A DNA stretch of 53,506 bases, from the IMG/VR virus record IMGVR_UViG_3300027749_000141, positions 1-53,506 of that record. One strand, 5' to 3'. This stretch comes from a virus. Under the pieces are notes generated by a model. The model had not been told where the DNA came from, searched no databases, and saw only the letters and a program-made list of their open reading frames with translations. The position numbers and the translations under genes are program-made. Shown here one piece after another: positions 50,301-53,506 of this stretch. Position 1 is the first letter of the stretch. The number at the start of each line of letters is the position of its first letter.

Positions 50301-53300
50301 ACTGGCTTGCTTTATAAGTCCAATTTGCCAGCAATGCAGATTTTGGTTTTGAATCCAATTTAATCCATTGCGAAGAATCAAATTTTTCAGTTCCTGCAAT
50401 TGCAACATTTGCACTATAATAAAATTCTTTGTGCTTAACTACATCACCGATCGCATAATCAGACCATGCATTCCATTCTTTTACAATACCTTGATCAACA
50501 ATAAAACCCGGAACATTCAACGATCCATTCCAATTAGAACTAACATACCCCGAAACTTTAATCCTATCTTGTTTATATCCGCTTTCGGGATTAAAAATAG
50601 TGTCGTTAAACATTGTTAAATTATTAATCAAAATTACATGTTCTGTTTGTACAAGGTAAAATGCTGCACCGTAAATTGCAGAATTATCTTTAGGAGAATA
50701 AGAAACTGATTGATCGGCCCTAAATGAATTTAAAAAATTAAACATTACAGGACGGCCATCGACTCCACATATTTCATAATCATTAAATGTATTTGATATA
50801 TCATCAACTGTACTTAAATGGGTGCTAAACGCAACTTTTTCTGCAGCAGGACTTAACGAAATCACTGAACTTCCGACAATACTCAGCCCGTCTAATTTTT
50901 CAAAAAATGAAGGGTCAAACACAAGTGACGGTTGAACAATTCTGATTGCTCTATAATACTCACCTTTCCATCGAACAATTGAATTAAATTTAATTAATAA
51001 CCCCGGACTCCATTCGGTCCATTTATCGTTGCTCGACGACCAGTTTTGCGATGTCCAAAATAGAAATTCTCGTGCGCTTGTTCCCCAATTTGCTACACGA
51101 TTTAATTCAGAATTAAATTCATCGAAGATAAATCCTTGGCTTTTTAGATATTCCCCGTATCCGATTAAAAAATCAACAACTCCTTGAATATCAAAAAATA
51201 TCGATCCGTACGAATAAGTAACTACCTCTTTTTTATTCCACGATGTTCTAAATATTGCAGACCTGCCACCGACAACCGGAAGAGAAGACAGTTTTGCATA
51301 ATATTTTACGTCAAAAACAGAAGTTGTGTCATGCGTTTCTAAAACTCTAAAAAAATTATTTTTAAATTGTACAACTTTATCTTTAGAGTAAGTATTAAAT
51401 TCAGACCACACCATATAACTTTCCGAAATTCCGCCAACTGTAACAGTATTCCCTGAATTTAATGGTGAAAATACTTTAAAGTAAGGTTGTGTTTTACTAT
51501 AGCCCTTGACTGAAAATCCATTATTAATTTTAGTAATGATCACACCGCTATAACTAAGTTTTTTAATCGGTGACGATGTATTTAAAATTACTTCGTAGTC
51601 TTCTTGGGGGACAAATACACTACCTGCAGAAATTGGATTTTTCGAATCAAGTAATAAATTAAATTTCTCTTTGCTAGTAAATGCACCTACACGATAACAA
51701 AGCTGGCTAGTAATGTTTGTAAGATCGTATCGATATTCAGTTAAAGATTTTAATGTATCACTTAAAATATAATTAACAATGTAATTAATTAAACCTGCAG
51801 TTTGTACCCTAGTATTATCAGACAATGTACTTGGTATTACAATGTCCGCAGGTGAAATTCTAAGACCCGATGCTTTATAAATTATTTGGCCTGATAAATC
51901 TCGAACAATTTGCGATCTATCAAGTAACACACCGATAGTACGTGCAGGTGTTAATAACATCGATGCAATAAGAACACTAAACGGATAATAAGAGCTGCGA
52001 CGCCATGCACTTTCGACCGGACTAACGTCACCAAATTTAAAGTTAGTGTCCGTTAAGTATACGTTTGTACCGAATGCTAGGCCCGAAGCTTGCGGGCTAA
52101 TTACGTTTCCACTACTATCAACAGGAATATGATTAATTAAAAAAGGTTTTGCATATTTTTCAAGTTTAACTGCCGGCTTGCCAAGCTCTTTTAGTAAGCC
52201 TTTGCTGATATCATCCCACATTACTAGATTGTCAGCAGTATACGGTGCTGGTCCGTACAAAGTTACCCACCACGCTGGTTCTTCAGATAGACCTAGCATC
52301 TCCCACGGGCAAAGATTTGGTCGATCAGTGTCTAACATCCATCGATAAACACCTCGCCAATATCCAGGGACTAATCTGTTGTCTAAGGCGCGTTGACCGA
52401 TATAGTTGTATGTTAACGGATTGCTGTTGTTAAAATTTAATGGCATTGTAAAATCTTGATCAACATGCGATAACCATTTATAAAAACTCGGAGCTAGTAC
52501 TTCGTTAAATTCAGTTAAGCTGTAATCATTTGATCTATTATAACTCGGAACCACGTCTCCGATATCAAAAATTGTAGGATCATATTTAACCTTAATATTA
52601 TTGTAAATACGTTTTTCTAACTCTAAAATTAAATTGTCTCGATAATCGCCGTATGCAAGTATTTGGCTGCCGTCATGGCCTTGTATCATAAGACAAGGTG
52701 TTATTAGGGTAGTATCTAAATAAATTTTTGGTTCATATTTTGGCCATATTCCTAACTTAGTCGGAGTTTCAGGTACAAAGTTTCCGTCGGTACTCTCGTA
52801 TTCATATATTGTTATAACATCATCATTATGCTTAGTTGCAGTTATAATAACAAAACCTTGGCTATCAAACGTGTAATCTTTGCCGTGCAAAAGTTGTTCG
52901 TCGTTTAAATAAACACCAACTGCTTTATTTGATAATTCTGATAAATCAAACACATTCGCTAACGAATACCGTTGAATTCTGTAATCTAACACAGTAAATG
53001 ATGTTTTTAAACTTGCGCCATATGGTACCATGTCACTGAAATAGAACGAAGAATTTTTCGGAATGTCTTTATTAATTTCTCTCATTATTTGGTTAACAAA
53101 AGAAATAGGGTCAGTATGGATTCCTAATGACGTTGCTGTTATAATAAAACCACGCTTAAATTCATTATATCGATCACGTGAATATTCTAATGCTCGAACA
53201 ATATTTTTAGTACTAGAAGTAACATGATAAAGAGATAGACCAATAGGTCCGCTATGCTGCACAAATTTTGTACCAAATTGTGATATGTTCCCTAAATCTC

Positions 53301-53506
53301 TAATGTTACTTGCACCTGGGAAATTTCCCCTAAAACTGTCCAAATTATCAACGATCGAAGTTACATGATCGATCACTTCACCTAATGTAAATTCAGAAAT
53401 TAATTTATTAAACGGATTACTTTGAAGATTAACTGGAATTTCATAATACCCATTTGCGTTAATTGATTGCGAAGAAAATGTCCTTATTGATAAGACATCA
53501 GCCGGT
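41335..53506 (-). CDS. Giant multi-domain virion protein, 5' end outside window
   Basis: At least 4056 residues; the frame stays open past an internal GTG at 53376 to the window edge, so the true start is upstream. Several modules are visible. Five W-x4-Y-x5-VV segments resemble carbohydrate-binding modules, e.g. WNAWSDYAIGDVVKHKEFYY near 50.4 kb, others near 51.4, 51.0, 49.0 and 41.7 kb. An FG-GAP/beta-propeller-like region spans about 49.3-47.7 kb (FGTGVTISNTGTYLAISAMY, NGYERSGNVYEF). GxGYxxAP repeats lie at 46.5 and 45.4 kb (VDSGSGYISAPIVTIL). The rest is beta-rich linkers. Probably a long fibre or baseplate-attached surface-binding protein; no enzyme motif recognised. Related giant ORFs occur in aquatic T4-like phages. 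Confidence 0.82.
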   Translation of the reverse strand, partial: PADVLSIRTFSSQSINANGYYEIPVNLQSNPFNKLISEFTLGEVIDHVTSIVDNLDSFRGNFPGASNIRDLGNISQFGTKFVQHSGPIGLSLYHVTSSTKNIVRALEYSRDRYNEFKRGFIITATSLGIHTDPISFVNQIMREINKDIPKNSSFYFSDMVPYGASLKTSFTVLDYRIQRYSLANVFDLSELSNKAVGVYLNDEQLLHGKDYTFDSQGFVIITATKHNDDVITIYEYESTDGNFVPETPTKLGIWPKYEPKIYLDTTLITPCLMIQGHDGSQILAYGDYRDNLILELEKRIYNNIKVKYDPTIFDIGDVVPSYNRSNDYSLTEFNEVLAPSFYKWLSHVDQDFTMPLNFNNSNPLTYNYIGQRALDNRLVPGYWRGVYRWMLDTDRPNLCPWEMLGLSEEPAWWVTLYGPAPYTADNLVMWDDISKGLLKELGKPAVKLEKYAKPFLINHIPVDSSGNVISPQASGLAFGTNVYLTDTNFKFGDVSPVESAWRRSSYYPFSVLIASMLLTPARTIGVLLDRSQIVRDLSGQIIYKASGLRISPADIVIPSTLSDNTRVQTAGLINYIVNYILSDTLKSLTEYRYDLTNITSQLCYRVGAFTSKEKFNLLLDSKNPISAGSVFVPQEDYEVILNTSSPIKKLSYSGVIITKINNGFSVKGYSKTQPYFKVFSPLNSGNTVTVGGISESYMVWSEFNTYSKDKVVQFKNNFFRVLETHDTTSVFDVKYYAKLSSLPVVGGRSAIFRTSWNKKEVVTYSYGSIFFDIQGVVDFLIGYGEYLKSQGFIFDEFNSELNRVANWGTSAREFLFWTSQNWSSSNDKWTEWSPGLLIKFNSIVRWKGEYYRAIRIVQPSLVFDPSFFEKLDGLSIVGSSVISLSPAAEKVAFSTHLSTVDDISNTFNDYEICGVDGRPVMFNFLNSFRADQSVSYSPKDNSAIYGAAFYLVQTEHVILINNLTMFNDTIFNPESGYKQDRIKVSGYVSSNWNGSLNVPGFIVDQGIVKEWNAWSDYAIGDVVKHKEFYYSANVAIAGTEKFDSSQWIKLDSKPKSALLANWTYKASQFEDFYSLDTGTFDSTQQKMAQHLIGYQKRQYLENIIQDDVSEYKFYQGMIIEKGTQNVFNKLFDVLSADNQESLTFFEEWAIRMGQYGANAAFENIEIILNEDKFITNPQGVELVNSINPKTDDFIIRQTPSDLYIKPVGYSSNPWPVANSSQFLRSAGHVRADEVQLTVKAIDDIATADINSFTEGDYVWCTFEGMSWNVYRYTDPKIKVKNIVQVGQTVVLTINRSISLPSGSYIGIKHQSTLNGFFKVILAKLNTITIKVPTTVAIEDPVADLSSTILYTFNSRKASSINTADAILPRHIGNGELLWTDNSENNNWATWKYNTVYQPGQFFNPDPAFNLEYGRGIATSTAGDIIAVSTAAGFTYIFDRSNPTTEWVYRQQIFKPFIYPNDIDGNNINTQLANNVTMSNDGRWLVTSSPFASAAFSNYVGVFSEFTAYSLNNIVLYNNLHYQAIVTTVSAKQYPSMHLDKWKKVPYIPVDLAAQTSSLLEQGVISLYEKDSNNIYQLVDSIVSPQPVNFEHFGSNIAFAGNSLLIKADGQDGKTKLYNLTYGTSFVATSSFDPNGSIGTKLVLTSIANIEVGMAIVGIGFVDGQTVTEILANSTINLSAAPTEELLGTYQFTKTEWKFNLQNTLTDDISLSHFGETIVSTIDGRVLAVSAPTPAGSTGNVYIYAAGGTGFTLVQTLGTAENINRFGTGVTISNTGTYLAISAMYNNETAILPTAGTVLIYKNSGTAGSFEYFQTLTNVSPEAFQAFGSKLYFTNDFTTLVVYSENADSYDDQTFDLDTTTFDLQSTLFRDLNFDCGRVDIYDRYDATWTFSESITTPAHINDGYGRAIAVNNHSVLVGAPYSTNGYERSGNVYEFINISKLKSWVKIHEESDNPDVFKIKQAFLYNTRTLKLLTYLDILDPIQGKNPGTADQEVKYRLYYDPAIYSTGTAASVNIDEGIAWTTVQVGQLWWDLTTAKFIDSYDTDVVYRNNTWCTLAVGASIDIYEWVESKYKPSDWDLLADTEEGLALDISGTTLYGDTAYSVKTRFDTISKTKKFTYYYWVKNKKTVPDNNSRRISAYEVSSLISNPRGNGYKFLALTGTNSFSLINVKDLLDDDNVALSIEYWTVDKTDQNIHTEWKLINSDSSTSIPATIEQKWIDSLCGKDVNNRDVPDMSLPIKLRYGIESRPRQGMFVNRFEALKQYIEQVNIVLGKNLIVDSCDITSLYLYDQVPNVIHGKYDQIIDTYEELRFILIKSYKKPELLPIIVDGKITGVEIIDSGRGYLVAPTIEVVGNGINAVVGTTINAAGRIISCEVVNSGEGYNDNTTLIVRNYSVLLLTDSQSNNVWSIYSYQPETLSWSKVISQSYDVRKYWNTVDWYASGYNQFNQITHVVDTYADLNSVSALVGETVKIRTTSSGNWVLLEKFANTDSINWTQSYKVIGSQNGTIQLSSTLYKYTSTDVGFDGIRFDGGVYDNSAAVELRLILDTIKKNILINELKSEYLNLFFSTVRYVLSEQAYVDWIFKTSFVKANHNVGSLRQLVTYKNDNLQNFEDYVSEVKPYRTQIREYVSVFSKVENTQSAISDFDLPVVYNAASKQIAPIATKLVENDELVTSNSAINEYPWKFWLDNLGFSIMSLEIVDSGSGYISAPIVTILNQHGTSATARAFITNGKVSRIILLTKGKGYRSAPTVTLDGGLNIGGSPARAVAIIGDSVIRSNLIKMKFDRLTQTYFITQLQETETFVGSGSRAQFSLTWAPDIRVGTSTVMVNGLAVLKDSYVLKIIKLTSRGYTSYQGSLIFNTPPAINSKISITYLKNWNLLNAADRAHFYYNPTSGQLGNDLAQLMGGIDYGGVIVNGLGFEFNQGWDGSPYFSDNWDSVDQSFDDYSVTVAADTYTMTLPYIPAQGTYLNVYHVQSATETFNSNGADLIYYFSNEIATPTVTVVKSTVTLPKVIATKNVVGVTTLSVNTTVGIEIGDVVSDSNQAFWTTKVTMTHTNSVSNVIFVSSTENMSINTPLLFSGKGFGGIVSGVYYVKTIVSETSLTISSSIGGAVFDIQPGVDNTTVSVGAMGIVFGTFNSNTTVVSIDNDTDVTLNQMIYADIATATTIKFTRVLTTANNIFMINDGQIELKVPVTLASDIIISGYRPAIRLDDPNYNTPLQTNDNAIMQTISASGTSDIVTIPNSLTVADGDKFIIRKSTSDGATDIKFDDYDTALSGGNLAYTTASGIAAEDIVVDGDGFITPMTSFAPDEVVPGQIVDAVAIKVFDKARNSSANINIDAYIADGALTQFEISQFANSTDAIIVKQSNALTSTVKTATADYVVDYKNRIIEFITPPTATDTITIISFGFSGEHILDINYKVSDGTLREFSTNALWEPQVSSLIYVNGEAVNAELFKIPSSSMIGFRLVELPKVGDVINYVIVEGTEQTFSTVKTQKFPATGVIEYPLTNLVGNSLPLESSMIVKIGQNILNSPNNSYFEIKNNKLNYSLDKIIIPPYSANIEHLSVFANGILLEIGIDYIVDLSGITIKINKNTYSRFVGKTLTVSVADDTGYVYIPATSTTVATLRLSQIYDIPSVIEVTTFFKHDVLDMHRSNLTVIPSATFAFDSLEYYQCTDVKTGTINLDRAVIDDRYVWVIHNGTLLIPSIDFKLNDDKTSVRIFKLPELTDNISLITFSSNVDRPAISYMQFKDMLNRTHFKRLNLSKQTWLVKELSFRDITITVNDASNFDQPTISLNKPGIIEINGERIEFFTVNGNVLGQLRRGTLGTGTPKVHPVGEFVQEISASETIPYTDSVIVEQHISDGTNIVNLTFAPTKSTDIWTYSSNFVSSIPLSYGQANDIEVFVGGYSNTEWVSGVSYSIDDVVIFGSYSYRCSIAHTSGLSFDTDKLNWVFFIGNIRLKKIPYSVHNVNTHLESPEGDIQFDADFAVDGNLKQLRLTNKLEVGTRITVVKRVGKSWDSTTSISDEESKIANFIKAVPGSWYTHGAVNTNVN

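Noticed and set aside
53377-53506. GTG at 53376 as the start of the giant gene
   Set aside because: The frame is open for 43 further codons to the window edge with similar composition, and no ribosome binding site precedes the GTG.
1-53506. tRNA genes, integrase, insertion sequences
   Set aside because: All gaps are short (under about 130 bp) and none shows a cloverleaf; no transposase or integrase motif was found in any frame.

Overview
The window is about 53.5 kb of an AT-rich, densely packed genome of a T4-like myovirus (tailed phage). The diagnostic genes are a family B DNA polymerase of gp43 type, a gp45 sliding clamp, a DsbA-like dsDNA-binding protein, a T4 Rnh-like 5'-3' exonuclease, ThyX, a tail-collar short-fibre protein and several large fibre or baseplate proteins. 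The gene set resembles aquatic T4-like phages (cyanophage and pelagiphage relatives), but no photosynthesis genes, tRNAs or integrase are visible and the host cannot be named from this sequence. There is no gene-free stretch longer than about 130 bases.

Layout. 1-2.9 kb (+): three chained genes for low-complexity, probably virion-associated proteins; the first is cut by the window edge and carries a 111-bp perfect direct repeat. 2.9-7.4 kb (+): a terminator, then dsbA-like, gene 43 (behind two small leader hairpins), gene 45 and small genes. 7.4-17.7 kb (+): a tightly overlapping metabolic and DNA-modification block with a DpdA-type transglycosylase, its unknown partner, an HNH protein, a QueD-like T-fold protein, a glycosyltransferase, a phosphoribosyltransferase, FolE, QueE and a 5'-3' exonuclease. 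17.7-22.3 kb (+): a MoxR ATPase and VWA/metallopeptidase-like pair, each with its own sigma70-type promoter, then small unknowns and thyX. At 22.34 kb transcription converges. 22.3-53.5 kb (-): a virion and surface-glycan block read leftwards: a giant protein of more than 4056 residues, a small structural protein, three fibre proteins sharing an N-terminal module, an 1815-residue Calx-beta/glycine-rich adhesin and its small paralogue, then five small genes including three glycosyltransferases, and a glycosyltransferase with six degenerate tandem repeats.

How it works together. DpdA, FolE, QueE and the QueD-like protein suggest that guanines in the phage DNA are replaced by a 7-deazaguanine. 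No QueC is present, so the base could be 7-carboxy-7-deazaguanine or a derivative unless QueC lies elsewhere or comes from the host. Five near-consensus TTGACA-N17-TATAAT promoters drive plus-strand genes. TATAAATA-like late-promoter motifs precede at least two minus-strand virion genes. The most unusual items are the deazaguanine island with its atypical QueD-like member, the six-fold repeat array in a glycosyltransferase, a 16-bp inverted repeat that would bury a ribosome binding site, and tandem 8-nt-loop hairpins before gene 43.
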